DNA from: Pseudomonas sp. TTU2014-080ASC
Lineage (GTDB): Bacteria > Pseudomonadota > Gammaproteobacteria > Pseudomonadales > Pseudomonadaceae
Assembly (NCBI RefSeq): GCF_001446935.1
Contig: NZ_LKKK01000001.1
Location: 558,001-622,000, forward strand
DNA length: 64,000 nucleotides
Reading direction: 5' to 3'
Under the pieces are notes generated by a model. It did not search any database. It had not been told where the DNA came from and worked only from the letters and a program-made list of their open reading frames with translations. Of the stretch, positions 54,705 through 64,000 are shown in pieces; the first letter of the stretch is position 1, and each line of letters begins with the position of its first letter. Both the position numbers and the translations under genes were made by a program.

Positions 54705-57700
54705 TTAGCGGTAGTGCAAAAAGACGTTGTCACGACCAAACTGGTCACGCAATGCCTGAATCAGACTATCTGCAGGTTCGATTTTCCACTGCTCTCCGAA
54801 CTGCAACAGGGCCTTGGCGTCCTCACGGGTGTAATCAACACTGATCGGGCAAGCCCCTTTGTGCCGCTTACATAGGTCCTGTAACCAACGCAGACGCTCG
54901 CCCTGAAGATCCGCCGTGGTGACCTTCAAACGCAAGCTATCCGCCAGCCCTGTGCGTGCTTCTTCAAGACTCATGACACGCTTGGCGCGCAGGCGCATAC
55001 CGCCGGAGAAATCATCATTGCTAACCTCCCCTTCGACCACCACCAGCGCGTCTGTCTGCAATAACGCCTGAGCACTGTTAAACGCTTCAGCAAACAACGA
55101 TGCCTCAATACGCCCGGAACGGTCATCCAGGGTAATAAAGCCCATTTTGTCGCCTTTCTTGTTCTTCATAACCCGCAGGTTGATGACCAACCCTGCAACC
55201 GTCTGAGTATCACGGGCCGGCTTCAAATCAATAATGCGCTGGCGGGCAAAACGCCGGACTTCACCTTCATATTCATCAATAGGGTGACCGGTCAGGTACA
55301 GACCCAGCGTGTCCTTCTCACCCTTGAGACGCTCCTTGAGTGTCCACTCACGGGCATTGCGGTGGTTCGCATAAACGTCTGCATCAGCGTCGGCGAACAC
55401 CCCACCGAACAGGTCCATATGGCCGCTATCATGGCTACGCGCTGTCTGCTCTGCGGCCTGAATAGCTTCCTCCATCGCTGCCAGCAGGACTGCCCGGTTA
55501 CGGTCAATGTTAGCCTGATAGGCCTTGGGCTCTTCATGGAAATGCGGACCTAACCGATCCAGCGCGCCTGCACGGATCAACGCCTCCAGCGTACGCTTGT
55601 TAATACGCTTGAGATCAACCCGATCACAGAAATCAAACAACGTTTTGAATGGACCACCCTCGTGTCGGCATTCGGTAATGGCTTCAACCGGCCCTTCACC
55701 CACGCCCTTGATCGCGCCCAGACCATAAACAATCTGCCCATCATCATCCACGGTAAAGCGGAACTCGGAGTTGTTTACATCCGGGGCAACGATACGCAGC
55801 TTCATGCTGCGACACTCTTCAATCAGGGTCACGATCTTGTCGGTGTTCTGCATATCCGCAGTCAGCACCGCAGCCATAAACGGCGCCGGGAAGTGTGTCT
55901 TCAGCCAAGCGGTCTGATACGAAACAAGTCCATAAGCGGCAGAGTGCGACTTGTTAAAGCCGTAACCCGCAAATTTTTCCACGAGGTCAAAGATGTTGCC
56001 CGCCAAGTCGGCATCAATATTGTTTTTGGCGCAACCTTCAATAAAGCCGCCGCGCTGCTTGGCCATTTCCTCGGGTTTTTTCTTACCCATAGCCCGGCGC
56101 AGCATGTCCGCACCACCCAGGGTGTAGCCAGCCATGACCTGCGCAATCTGCATCACCTGTTCCTGATACAGAATGATGCCGTAAGTAGGCTTGAGTACGG
56201 GCTCAAGGCCTGCGTACTGATAATCCGGATGCGGATAGGAAAGCTCTGCGCGACCATGCTTACGGTTGATGAAGTCGTCCACCATGCCCGATTGCAGAGG
56301 ACCGGGACGAAACAGGGCTACCAGAGCGATCATGTCTTCCAAGCAGTCAGGCTTGAGCTTTTTGATCAGTTCCTTCATCCCACGGGATTCCAGCTGGAAA
56401 ACCGCCGTAGTTTCGGCCTTCTGCAACATCGCGTAGGTGGCTTTGTCATCCAGAGGGATGAAGTCAATATTCACCGGCTCCAGGCCCTTTTTAGCCTGCT
56501 CACGGTTAATGATCTCCATTGCCCACTTGATGATGGTCAGCGTACGCAAGCCGAGGAAGTCGAACTTCACCAGCCCCGCAGCCTCCACGTCGTCTTTATC
56601 GAACTGTGTAACGAGACCGCCGCCTTCCTCATCACAGGCGATAGGCGCAAAGTCGGTTAGCTTGGTTGGAGCGATTACTACACCACCGGCATGCTTACCG
56701 GTACCTCGGGTAATGCCTTCCAATTTCAAGGCCATGTCCCAGATTTCAGCGGCCTCTTCATCATTCTTGAGGAAGTCCCGCAGCGGCTCTTCCATCTCGA
56801 AGGCCTTTTCCAGGGTCATGCCGACTTCGAATGGGATCATCTTCGACAGGCGATCCGCCAGACCGTAAGACTTGCCCTGCACCCGAGCCACGTCACGCAC
56901 CACCGCCTTGGCCGCCATACTGCCGAAGGTGATGATCTGGCTAACGGCGTTACGCCCGTAGGCCTCAGCCACGTAATCAATCACCCGGTCACGGCCTTCC
57001 ATGCAGAAGTCGACGTCAAAGTCGGGCATGGAAATACGTTCAGGGTTGAGGAAACGTTCGAACAGCAGGTCGTAGGCCAGTGGATCAAGGTCAGTAATCT
57101 TGAGCACATAGGCCACCAGAGAACCCGCACCCGAACCACGACCCGGTCCAACCGGCACGCCGTTATTCTTGGCCCACTTGATGAAGTCCATAACGATCAG
57201 GAAGTAGCCAGGGAATCCCATCTGGATGATGATATCCAGCTCAAAATTCAGCCGGTCGATGTATACCTGACGCTTGGCATCATAATCGGGTGTGTCTTTG
57301 GGCAGCAGAATGGCCAGACGCTCTTCAAGGCCTTCAAAAGAGGCATGGCGCAAATAATCATCAATCCCCATGCCATTTGGCGTCGGGAAGTCCGGCAGGA
57401 AGTATTTGCCCAGCTGAACCTCAATATTACAGCGCTTGGCAATTTCAACCGTGTTTTCCAGCGCCTCCGGTAAGTCACTGAAGAGCTCAGCCATTTCAGC
57501 CGGCGACTTCAGGTACTGCTGATCGGAATAGTTACGCGGCCGACGCGGGTCATCCAGCGTGCGCCCTTCACCAATGCAAACCCGCGTCTCGTGGGCCTCA
57601 AAGTCATCCTGCTTGATGAATCGCACATCGTTGGTTGCAACCAACGGTGCACCACAACGATCGGCAAGCGCCACCGCCAGATGCAGATACTCTTCATCGT

Positions 57701-58226
57701 TAACCCGATTAGTGCGTTGCAGCTCGAGGTAAAAACGATCCGTGAATACCGACATCCACTCTTCAAGTAAGGCTTGCGCAGTGGCGTCCTCACCGCTTAG
57801 CAGGGCCTGCCCGATCTCACCCTCTTTAGCGCCGGACAGTGCAATCAGCCCTTCGGCCGCCTCTTTGACCCAGTCGCGCTGAATAATGACCAGATCATTG
57901 CTCTGCCCTTCGGTCCATCCCCGGGAAACCAGCTCAGTCAGATTACGGTAACCCTTGGCATTCATGGCCAATAGGGTCATACGGCTCAGCGGACCGTCCT
58001 CCTCGGCACTGGCCAGCCAGATATCTGCACCGCAAATCGGCTTGATGCCACCGCCCATGGCCGTTTTATAGAACTTCACCAATGAGCACATATTGCTCAT
58101 ATCAGTGACAGCTACCGCAGGCATGCCCGCCGCTGCTACCGACTTGACCAGAGGTTTAACCCGTACCAATCCATCTACAAGGGAAAACTCGGTATGTAGA
58201 CGCAGGTGGACGAATGAAGGAGTCAT
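54705..58226 (-). CDS. dnaE: DNA polymerase III alpha subunit
   Basis: This 1,173-residue replicative polymerase has an N-terminal PHP domain (SFVHLRLHTEFSLVDGL), the polymerase core with VGPGRGSGAGSLVAY and PDFDVDFCMEGRD (the catalytic aspartates), a helix-hairpin-helix and a C-terminal OB and tau-binding part. The ATG at 58226 gives the length known from Pseudomonas. Confidence 0.98.
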   Translation of the reverse strand: MTPSFVHLRLHTEFSLVDGLVRVKPLVKSVAAAGMPAVAVTDMSNMCSLVKFYKTAMGGGIKPICGADIWLASAEEDGPLSRMTLLAMNAKGYRNLTELVSRGWTEGQSNDLVIIQRDWVKEAAEGLIALSGAKEGEIGQALLSGEDATAQALLEEWMSVFTDRFYLELQRTNRVNDEEYLHLAVALADRCGAPLVATNDVRFIKQDDFEAHETRVCIGEGRTLDDPRRPRNYSDQQYLKSPAEMAELFSDLPEALENTVEIAKRCNIEVQLGKYFLPDFPTPNGMGIDDYLRHASFEGLEERLAILLPKDTPDYDAKRQVYIDRLNFELDIIIQMGFPGYFLIVMDFIKWAKNNGVPVGPGRGSGAGSLVAYVLKITDLDPLAYDLLFERFLNPERISMPDFDVDFCMEGRDRVIDYVAEAYGRNAVSQIITFGSMAAKAVVRDVARVQGKSYGLADRLSKMIPFEVGMTLEKAFEMEEPLRDFLKNDEEAAEIWDMALKLEGITRGTGKHAGGVVIAPTKLTDFAPIACDEEGGGLVTQFDKDDVEAAGLVKFDFLGLRTLTIIKWAMEIINREQAKKGLEPVNIDFIPLDDKATYAMLQKAETTAVFQLESRGMKELIKKLKPDCLEDMIALVALFRPGPLQSGMVDDFINRKHGRAELSYPHPDYQYAGLEPVLKPTYGIILYQEQVMQIAQVMAGYTLGGADMLRRAMGKKKPEEMAKQRGGFIEGCAKNNIDADLAGNIFDLVEKFAGYGFNKSHSAAYGLVSYQTAWLKTHFPAPFMAAVLTADMQNTDKIVTLIEECRSMKLRIVAPDVNNSEFRFTVDDDGQIVYGLGAIKGVGEGPVEAITECRHEGGPFKTLFDFCDRVDLKRINKRTLEALIRAGALDRLGPHFHEEPKAYQANIDRNRAVLLAAMEEAIQAAEQTARSHDSGHMDLFGGVFADADADVYANHRNAREWTLKERLKGEKDTLGLYLTGHPIDEYEGEVRRFARQRIIDLKPARDTQTVAGLVINLRVMKNKKGDKMGFITLDDRSGRIEASLFAEAFNSAQALLQTDALVVVEGEVSNDDFSGGMRLRAKRVMSLEEARTGLADSLRLKVTTADLQGERLRWLQDLCKRHKGACPISVDYTREDAKALLQFGEQWKIEPADSLIQALRDQFGRDNVFLHYR

Positions 58227-58338
58227 GGCAGCCCTAAACAAAGCAGGAGAAACGACAAAAGAGGGATTGTACAGTCAAGCGGCAGGTGCGCCACAAGTGT
58301 ATGTTCAGACCGACCCACTCGTGGAAAGTTGGCGTGGA

Positions 58339-58935
58339 TCAGTCCTGCAGCAGCGCTTTGACCGGCCCAAACGAGCGCCTGTGAATCGGCGTTGGCCCCA
58401 AGCGACGCAACGCTTCAAGGTGCACCGGGGTTGGGTAGCCCTTATGCCCAGCAATGCCGTAGCCCGGATACTGCTGATCCAGCACAAGCATCTCGCGATC
58501 ACGACTGACCTTGGCCAGAATCGAAGCAGCAGCAATAGCCGGAACCTGGCTATCGCCCTTGACCACAGCAGCGCTTGGCACATTGAGCTTCGGGCAGCGA
58601 TTGCCGTCGATCAACGCTAACTCCGGGGTTACCCGTAGGCCCTCAACTGCACGCTGCATCGCCAACATTGTGGCGTGGAGGATATTCAGACGGTCAATCT
58701 CTTCAACTTCAGCCCTGGCGATAGACCATGCCAAAGCCTTTTCCTGAATTTCATCAAACAGCTTTTCACGGCGAGCTTCTGAAAGTTTCTTGGAGTCATT
58801 CAAACCCAGAATTGGCCGCTGCGGGTCCAAGATCACCGCAGCCGTGACCACAGCACCACACAGCGGACCACGCCCAACCTCATCAACACCGGCAACCAGT
58901 TCCTGTACCAGCGAAAAATCCATTCCAAGCTGCAT
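58339..58935 (-). CDS. rnhB: Ribonuclease HII
   Basis: This 198-residue enzyme removes ribonucleotides from DNA. The first acidic motif is [14 protein letters not shown] (Asp-Glu near residue 18), followed by [10 protein letters not shown] and [12 protein letters not shown]. It overlaps lpxB by 1 nt. In P. aeruginosa a transporter gene lies between dnaE and rnhB; it is absent here. Confidence 0.97.
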   Translation of the reverse strand: MQLGMDFSLVQELVAGVDEVGRGPLCGAVVTAAVILDPQRPILGLNDSKKLSEARREKLFDEIQEKALAWSIARAEVEEIDRLNILHATMLAMQRAVEGLRVTPELALIDGNRCPKLNVPSAAVVKGDSQVPAIAAASILAKVSRDREMLVLDQQYPGYGIAGHKGYPTPVHLEALRRLGPTPIHRRSFGPVKALLQD

Positions 58936-60068
58936 CAGGCATGGCCTACTAACGTCAATACAGCATCTGCTGCCTGCTCGGACGCACTGCGACGCAAAGA
59001 GCGATGGATCACATCAAAGCCCTCTGTCTGAATCTGCCCGCCATCAATCAAGGGAGACAGCGCTTCCGCCAGCGCCTCAGGCGTGGCCGCATCTTGAATC
59101 ATTTCTGGCACCAGCAAACGCTGAGCAAGCAAGTTAGGCAAAGAGATATAAGCGCTCGTTACCAGCCGTTTGAGAATGCGATAAGTCATAGGTGCAACCT
59201 TGTAGGCCACCACCATCGGGCGCTTATACAACAAAGCCTCAAGGGTCGCGGTACCAGAAGCGATCAAAACCGCGTCACAAGCAGCCAGCGCCTCATGAGA
59301 GCGACCATCGAGCAATGTTAGGGACAAATCACGACTCGCCAACATATGTTCAAGCTGCTCACGCCGCTCAGTACTTGCGCAAGGTAGAACAAACTCAATG
59401 CCTGGACGCATCGCCCGAAGAGACTCTGCTGCATCCAGAAACAACTCTCCCAGACGGGCGACTTCTCCGCCACGACTGCCGGGAAGCAAAGCCACGACCG
59501 GCTGATCGTGGGGCAGGCTAAGCGCATGGCGCGCTTCGGCTCGATCAGCTTCAAGCGGGATTGTGTCCGCCAGCGGGTGACCTACAAAGCGCACCGGCAC
59601 CTGGTGCTCTTCGTAAAATCGCGCCTCAAACGGGAACAACGTCAGCATGAGATCGCACGCATCGCGAATCTTCAGTACACGCTTTTGCCGCCATGCCCAT
59701 ACCGAAGGGCTGACATAGTGCACCGTTTTGATTCCAGCTTGACGCAGCTTGAGCTCAACATTCAGATTGAAATCCGGGGCATCGATACCGATAAAAACAT
59801 CCGGCTTCTCGGCAATCAGCGTCTTGATCAGACGTTTACGCCGCGACAGCAGCTCGGGCAAGCGCCCCAGCACCTCCACCAAGCCCATAACGGCCAGACG
59901 TTCCATTGGAAAATAGGAGTTCAGCCCCTGAGCGCTCATCAGCGGCCCGCCGATACCGATAAAACGAACATTCGGATGACGCGCCTTAAGTGCCTGCATC
60001 AGGCCTGAACCAAGAATATCGCCGGAGGCCTCACCCGCAACCAGTGCAACCGTCAGTAACTCAGCCAT
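58935..60068 (-). CDS. lpxB: Lipid-A-disaccharide synthase
   Basis: This 377-residue glycosyltransferase joins UDP-diacylglucosamine and lipid X. Motifs are [18 protein letters not shown] near residue 10, [17 protein letters not shown] near 118, and [17 protein letters not shown] near 195. It follows lpxA by 3 nt. Confidence 0.97.
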   Translation of the reverse strand: MAELLTVALVAGEASGDILGSGLMQALKARHPNVRFIGIGGPLMSAQGLNSYFPMERLAVMGLVEVLGRLPELLSRRKRLIKTLIAEKPDVFIGIDAPDFNLNVELKLRQAGIKTVHYVSPSVWAWRQKRVLKIRDACDLMLTLFPFEARFYEEHQVPVRFVGHPLADTIPLEADRAEARHALSLPHDQPVVALLPGSRGGEVARLGELFLDAAESLRAMRPGIEFVLPCASTERREQLEHMLASRDLSLTLLDGRSHEALAACDAVLIASGTATLEALLYKRPMVVAYKVAPMTYRILKRLVTSAYISLPNLLAQRLLVPEMIQDAATPEALAEALSPLIDGGQIQTEGFDVIHRSLRRSASEQAADAVLTLVGHA

Positions 60069-60071
60069 AAC

Positions 60072-60848
60072 TTAGCGGGTAATGCCGCGCTTTGAGGCCA
60101 AAATCGAGTCGCGGAAGACTGCAACCTCTGGGAATACCCCAGCCGACTCATTCAGCTCTGCCATCGCCTGTTCAACAGTCAGCCCCTGACGGTAAACAAT
60201 TTTGTAAGCCCGGCGCAGTGCGGTAATGGCCTCAGCAGAGAAGCCACGACGACGCATGCCTTCAAAGTTCATGCTGCGGGCCTCAGCAGGATTACCGAAG
60301 ACCGTCACATAAGCAGGTACGTCTTTACCAATAGCTGTCCCCATGCCGGAGAAACTGTGCGCACCGATATGACAGAACTGATGCACCAGCGTGTAGCCGG
60401 ACAGGATTGCCCAGTCATCAACCCATACGTGCCCAGCCAGTGCCGTGTTGTTCACGAGAATGCAGTGGTTCCCAATAACACTGTCATGGCCAATATGTGC
60501 ATAAGCCATGATCAGGTTATGGTCCCCAATCGTCGTCTCACTACGATCCTGAACCGTACCACGGTGAATGGTGACCCCTTCACGAATCACATTGTGATCA
60601 CCGATCACCAGACGCGTTGGCTCACCTTGATACTTCAGATCAGGCGTGTCCTCACCAATCGTTGAAAATTGGTAAATACGATTGTGCTTACCAATCTTCG
60701 TCGGACCTTTAATGACCACGTGAGACGCGACGACTGTTCCCTCAGCAATTTCCACATCGGCTCCAATGATTGTCCAAGGGCCAACAACAACGTCGTCAGC
60801 AAGCCTGGCAGTGGGATCGATAATGGCGCGAGGGTCAATCAAACTCAT
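60072..60848 (-). CDS. lpxA: UDP-N-acetylglucosamine acyltransferase
   Basis: This 258-residue left-handed beta-helix enzyme performs the first step of lipid A synthesis. Hexapeptide repeats run over residues 3-180 ([20 protein letters not shown]), and the catalytic His lies in [15 protein letters not shown]. It overlaps fabZ by 4 nt. Confidence 0.97.
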   Translation of the reverse strand: MSLIDPRAIIDPTARLADDVVVGPWTIIGADVEIAEGTVVASHVVIKGPTKIGKHNRIYQFSTIGEDTPDLKYQGEPTRLVIGDHNVIREGVTIHRGTVQDRSETTIGDHNLIMAYAHIGHDSVIGNHCILVNNTALAGHVWVDDWAILSGYTLVHQFCHIGAHSFSGMGTAIGKDVPAYVTVFGNPAEARSMNFEGMRRRGFSAEAITALRRAYKIVYRQGLTVEQAMAELNESAGVFPEVAVFRDSILASKRGITR

Positions 60849-61285
60849 AGTTTGCGTTCCGCACAGATGATTTCGGCCGAGCAGACTTCCTTACCATCTA
60901 CGCTCGCCGTGCATTCAAACTTCCAGATACTGCGCTTATTGCTTAAATATTTAGCCTCAAGCATAAGCTGGTCACCCGGCACAACTGGCTGGCGGAAACG
61001 CAGCTTGTCTGAACCGACAAAGTAGTACAGCGTACCGTCAGTCGGCTTTGCATCCATCATTTTAAAACCAAGAATACCCGCTGCTTGCGCCATGGCTTCG
61101 ATGATCAGAACGCCCGGCATGATCGGGTGCTCAGGGAAGTGACCGTTAAAAAACGGCTCATTGATACTGACATTCTTGTAGGCACGAATCCACTTGCCTT
61201 CAATATCCAGCTCTGCCACGCGATCCACGAGAAGAAATGGATAACGGTGAGGCAAGTATTCGCGAATCTGATTAATGTCCATCAT
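60845..61285 (-). CDS. fabZ: 3-hydroxyacyl-[acyl-carrier-protein] dehydratase
   Basis: This 146-residue hot-dog-fold enzyme removes water in fatty acid elongation. It has [13 protein letters not shown] near residue 10, and the catalytic His-Glu in [20 protein letters not shown]. Its place between lpxD and lpxA is conserved and balances membrane and lipid A supply. Confidence 0.97.
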   Translation of the reverse strand: MMDINQIREYLPHRYPFLLVDRVAELDIEGKWIRAYKNVSINEPFFNGHFPEHPIMPGVLIIEAMAQAAGILGFKMMDAKPTDGTLYYFVGSDKLRFRQPVVPGDQLMLEAKYLSNKRSIWKFECTASVDGKEVCSAEIICAERKL

Positions 61286-61337
61286 GTGCTGAGAAGCCTG
61301 TCAGAGAAAATAAAGAAACCGGTATTAAATTACCGGC

Positions 61338-62396
61338 TCAGGCATCAGATGAAATGTCGCCCGCTGAGGTCACGGCCTCAAGCTGCTTTTCCAACTGTTG
61401 AAGACGACGTGCCATATCGTCCAACTGGCGAATTCGGGCCGCACTCTTGCGCCACTCGCCAGCGGGCTGCATAGCAGTCCCTGAAGAGTAGGAGCCAGGC
61501 TCCGTAATATTACGCGTCACCATGGTCATGCCGGTAACGAAGACGTTGTCGCACACCTCAATATGGCCGACCATTCCGACGCCACCCGCAATCATGCAGT
61601 TCTTACCGATTTTGGTACTGCCGGAAATCCCACAACAGCCTGCCATCGCGGTGTTGTCACCGATCTGAACGTTGTGCGCGATCATAATCTGGTTATCCAG
61701 CTTGACGCCGTTTCCGATCAAGGTGTCAGACAGTGCGCCACGGTCAACCGTTGTATTAGCACCGATCTCAACATCATCACCAATACTGACTCCACCGATC
61801 TGGGCGATCTTCTGCCAGACACCCTTCTCGTTCGCGAAGCCAAAACCTTCCCCACCAATTACTGCTCCCGACTGGATCACCACGCGTTTACCGATCCGCA
61901 CGTCGTGGTACAACGTGACGCGGGGAGCCAGCCAGCCCCCCTCTCCAATCACCGAACGCGCACCGACAAAGGATTGAGCACCAACGGTCACATTAGCGGC
62001 AATTTGTGCGCCAGCTTCAATCACCGCATAAGCGCCAATTGAGGCAGAAGGGTCTACCTGAGCCCCGTCGGCAATGAGTGCCGTGGGGTGCACCCCGGGT
62101 AAAGCTCGGGGTTTGCGATCAAACAGATGAGAAAGTTCTGCATAAGCCAGATAGGGATTGCTGACAACCAGTGCGTTGCCGTCATAACCCTGAGCATCAG
62201 CCTCGGTGAGCAGAACGGCGCCTGCCTGAGTAGATGCAAGAAACTTTCGATACTGGGAATTGGCCAGGAAAGTCAGATGTTCCGGTCCGGCATCCTGCAA
62301 AGTTGCCAGACCCGATACAATTTTATCAGCAGGGCCACTGAGAGTAGCCCCGAGACGCTCAGCGAGTTCGCCGAGAGTGAACACTGTAGAAGTCAT
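61338..62396 (-). CDS. lpxD: UDP-3-O-(3-hydroxyacyl)glucosamine N-acyltransferase
   Basis: This 352-residue enzyme carries out the third step of lipid A synthesis. It has an N-terminal domain ([20 protein letters not shown]), a beta-helix with hexapeptide repeats (residues 110-320) and the catalytic His in [14 protein letters not shown]. The ATG at 62396 lies 2 nt before the skp stop. Confidence 0.97.
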   Translation of the reverse strand: MTSTVFTLGELAERLGATLSGPADKIVSGLATLQDAGPEHLTFLANSQYRKFLASTQAGAVLLTEADAQGYDGNALVVSNPYLAYAELSHLFDRKPRALPGVHPTALIADGAQVDPSASIGAYAVIEAGAQIAANVTVGAQSFVGARSVIGEGGWLAPRVTLYHDVRIGKRVVIQSGAVIGGEGFGFANEKGVWQKIAQIGGVSIGDDVEIGANTTVDRGALSDTLIGNGVKLDNQIMIAHNVQIGDNTAMAGCCGISGSTKIGKNCMIAGGVGMVGHIEVCDNVFVTGMTMVTRNITEPGSYSSGTAMQPAGEWRKSAARIRQLDDMARRLQQLEKQLEAVTSAGDISSDA

Positions 62397-62398
62397 AA

Positions 62399-62902
62399 TC
62401 AACGCAGTTTGTTCATAGCCTCAATAACCTGGCGGGTAATGTCGAACTGCGGTTTCACGTCCACCACAGCACCACGCTCAAGAACCAGATCGTAGTTACC
62501 ACGCTTAATGACGTCCTCAACAGCCTTATCCAGGTTCGGCTTCAGCTTCTTGAGCATTTCACGATCAGCAACGGCTTTGGACTCGTTCAGCTCCTTGGAC
62601 TGGAACTGGAAATCACGGGCTTTCTGCTTGAATTCAAGCTCAAGACGCTCGCGTTCTGCGGTTTGCATCTTCTCGCCATCTTTCACCAAGCGGTCCTGAA
62701 TACGCTTGGCGTCGCTTTCCAGCGTTTTCAAGCGGTTCAGCTGAGGACCAAATTTCTTCTCGGCATCCACGGCGTAACGCTTGGCTGCATCGGACTCAAG
62801 CAGAGCCATTTGATAATTCAAAACCGCGATTTTCATTTCTGCAAAAGCGGGGGTTGCAAACATCACAACACTTAAAACAACCAGCTGAGTCAACTTACGC
62901 AC
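62399..62902 (-). CDS. skp: Periplasmic chaperone Skp/OmpH
   Basis: This 167-residue chaperone holds unfolded outer-membrane proteins. It starts with a Sec signal peptide ([15 protein letters not shown], cleaved about residue 21), then a short strand ([19 protein letters not shown]) and long charged helices that form the arms. It is between bamA and lpxD as in most gammaproteobacteria. Confidence 0.95.
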   Translation of the reverse strand: MRKLTQLVVLSVVMFATPAFAEMKIAVLNYQMALLESDAAKRYAVDAEKKFGPQLNRLKTLESDAKRIQDRLVKDGEKMQTAERERLELEFKQKARDFQFQSKELNESKAVADREMLKKLKPNLDKAVEDVIKRGNYDLVLERGAVVDVKPQFDITRQVIEAMNKLR

Positions 62903-62944
62903 GCTGCAACTCCTGAAAAACTGTTGGTATTCGATTTGACTAGG

Positions 62945-64000
62945 TTAGAACGTCTGGCCAAGGGAGAACTGGAAGACCTGAGTATCAGCGTCATCAGGTT
63001 TGACGATTGGCATCGCCAAGCTGAAGCTCAATGGACCCAACGCGGTGATCCAAGTCAGTCCCACACCGACAGAACTGGCCAACTCACCCGCATCAATGTC
63101 ACTGCAATTCGCCTGATTACTACCACAGTTACTGCTGAAGACGTTACCCACGTCCCAAAACAGTGCTGTGCGCAGCGAACGCTGGTCTTTGACAAATGGC
63201 ATTGGGAACAGCAGTTCCACACCACCCTGCACGAGGATATTACCACCGAATGGCAAATCATCCTGATCAGGATCGGTACACACACCAGTCTGCGGGTTGC
63301 ACTTGCCTATATTGTCCTTATGATCCGCTGGCAGATTTGGGTAGGCACGGCTAGGCGTGCTGCGTGGTCCCAAACTATTATCGCGGAAACCCCGTACTGA
63401 GTTGAAACCACCTGCGTAGTAGTTCTCATAGAACGGCAGGCCATCGGTTGAACCGTAACCGTCACCGTAACCTAGCTCTGTGTGGAAACGCAGAGTGTAG
63501 GTATCAGTGAGGGGTTTGAAGATCTGGCCACGGTAGTCAATCTTGTAAAAAGACAGATCACTGCCTGGAATAGTGGTTTCGAGCACAAGGCTCTGCGAAT
63601 GACCACGGTTAGCCAGCATGCCACGGTTTAGCGTCGACTCGGACCAACCAATCGAAGCCTTGAAGTTCAGGTAGTCATCACCTTCTTTATTGATGAAGTC
63701 GAAGATTTCATCAACCGTGTAGCGACCGGTATTGATCGAGTCATTCTGAACGGACAAACCGTACGTCAGTCGAGAAGTATCGCTGATCGGGTAACCGATA
63801 TTGACGCCCGCACCATAGCTGTCTACAGCATAACTGGAGACATCAGTATCCAGCTCATCGTAATCAATTTCCCGGAAGAAGGCGTTGTAACCCAGACTCA
63901 CACCATCTGGCGTCCAGTACGGATCAACAAAGCCGAAGTTGTAGTTACTCTGGTACTCGCTTCGGGTCAGACCGAGGCTCACGCGATTCCCGGTACCGAG
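62945..64000 (-). CDS. bamA: Outer membrane assembly factor BamA, C-terminal part
   Basis: The frame is open to the window edge and gives the last 351 residues or so of BamA, mostly the 16-stranded barrel (SEYQSNYNFGFVDPYWTPDG at the start, later YYAGGFNSVRGFRDN, a VRGF/Y loop motif). The end FQFSLGQTF carries the terminal Phe used for insertion. The POTRA domains are outside the window. Confidence 0.96.
   Translation of the reverse strand, partial: LGTGNRVSLGLTRSEYQSNYNFGFVDPYWTPDGVSLGYNAFFREIDYDELDTDVSSYAVDSYGAGVNIGYPISDTSRLTYGLSVQNDSINTGRYTVDEIFDFINKEGDDYLNFKASIGWSESTLNRGMLANRGHSQSLVLETTIPGSDLSFYKIDYRGQIFKPLTDTYTLRFHTELGYGDGYGSTDGLPFYENYYAGGFNSVRGFRDNSLGPRSTPSRAYPNLPADHKDNIGKCNPQTGVCTDPDQDDLPFGGNILVQGGVELLFPMPFVKDQRSLRTALFWDVGNVFSSNCGSNQANCSDIDAGELASSVGVGLTWITALGPLSFSLAMPIVKPDDADTQVFQFSLGQTF

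Noticed and set aside
55662..56660. 332-codon plus-strand ORF opposite dnaE
   Set aside because: It lies inside the polymerase gene with no family resemblance.

Overview
The window is a piece of a Pseudomonas (sensu lato) chromosome carrying most of a lambda-like prophage. The chromosomal half (about 34.6-64 kb) has the order mutS-fdxA-rsmZ-rpoS-nlpD-pcm-surE-truD-ispF-fghA-adhC-gfnR-ispD-ftsB-eno-kdsA-pyrG-tilS-accA-dnaE-rnhB-lpxB-lpxA-fabZ-lpxD-skp-bamA. This matches the P. aeruginosa PA3620-PA3648 neighbourhood, except that a popT (DUF368) gene sits between nlpD and pcm and rnhB follows lpxB directly. rsmZ with a perfect GacA upstream box next to rpoS is a Pseudomonas signature.

About 0-33.3 kb is a prophage beside mutS, on the mutS side of a known prophage and tailocin hotspot (mutS/cinA); its left end lies outside the window. 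Its plan is that of lambda. The immunity centre (25.8-28.9 kb) has cro (minus) and cI (plus) diverging over three operators. cI is followed by a HipA-like kinase and a DUF3037-type gene in the position rexAB holds in lambda. Then come a terminator and a second operator pair over pL. Rightward-type early genes run on the minus strand: cro, a small membrane protein, O-like, P-like, a tyrosine recombinase and Q. Behind Q come a tR'-like terminator, a TPR/HEPN gene pair and a holin candidate. The HK97/lambda-type late genes follow: HNH, TerS, TerL, portal, protease, capsid, connectors, tail tube, G/GT frameshift pair, tape measure, M, L, K, I, J. The pL operon runs on the plus strand through small genes and a cytosine methyltransferase to xis and int. 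A TacAT-like toxin-antitoxin pair lies between int and mutS.

Systems worth attention are the HipA-like/DUF3037 pair in the cI operon, the TPR/HEPN pair behind Q, and a three-gene cargo block between tail genes K and I. So are the intrinsic-terminator hairpins placed just upstream of four late-gene ribosome binding sites, the lambda-identical G GGA AAG frameshift site, the 14-bp operators with a shared palindromic -35 box and apparently leaderless cI, and structured RNA elements in the pL operon.

The chromosomal half looks intact and ordinary. It covers mismatch repair, stationary-phase and Gac/Rsm control, isoprenoid, lipid A and fatty acid synthesis, formaldehyde detoxification, replication and outer-membrane assembly. 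bamA and phage J are cut by the window edges. No tRNA, rRNA, CRISPR array or insertion sequence was recognised. All names rest on reading motifs and gene order, with no database search.
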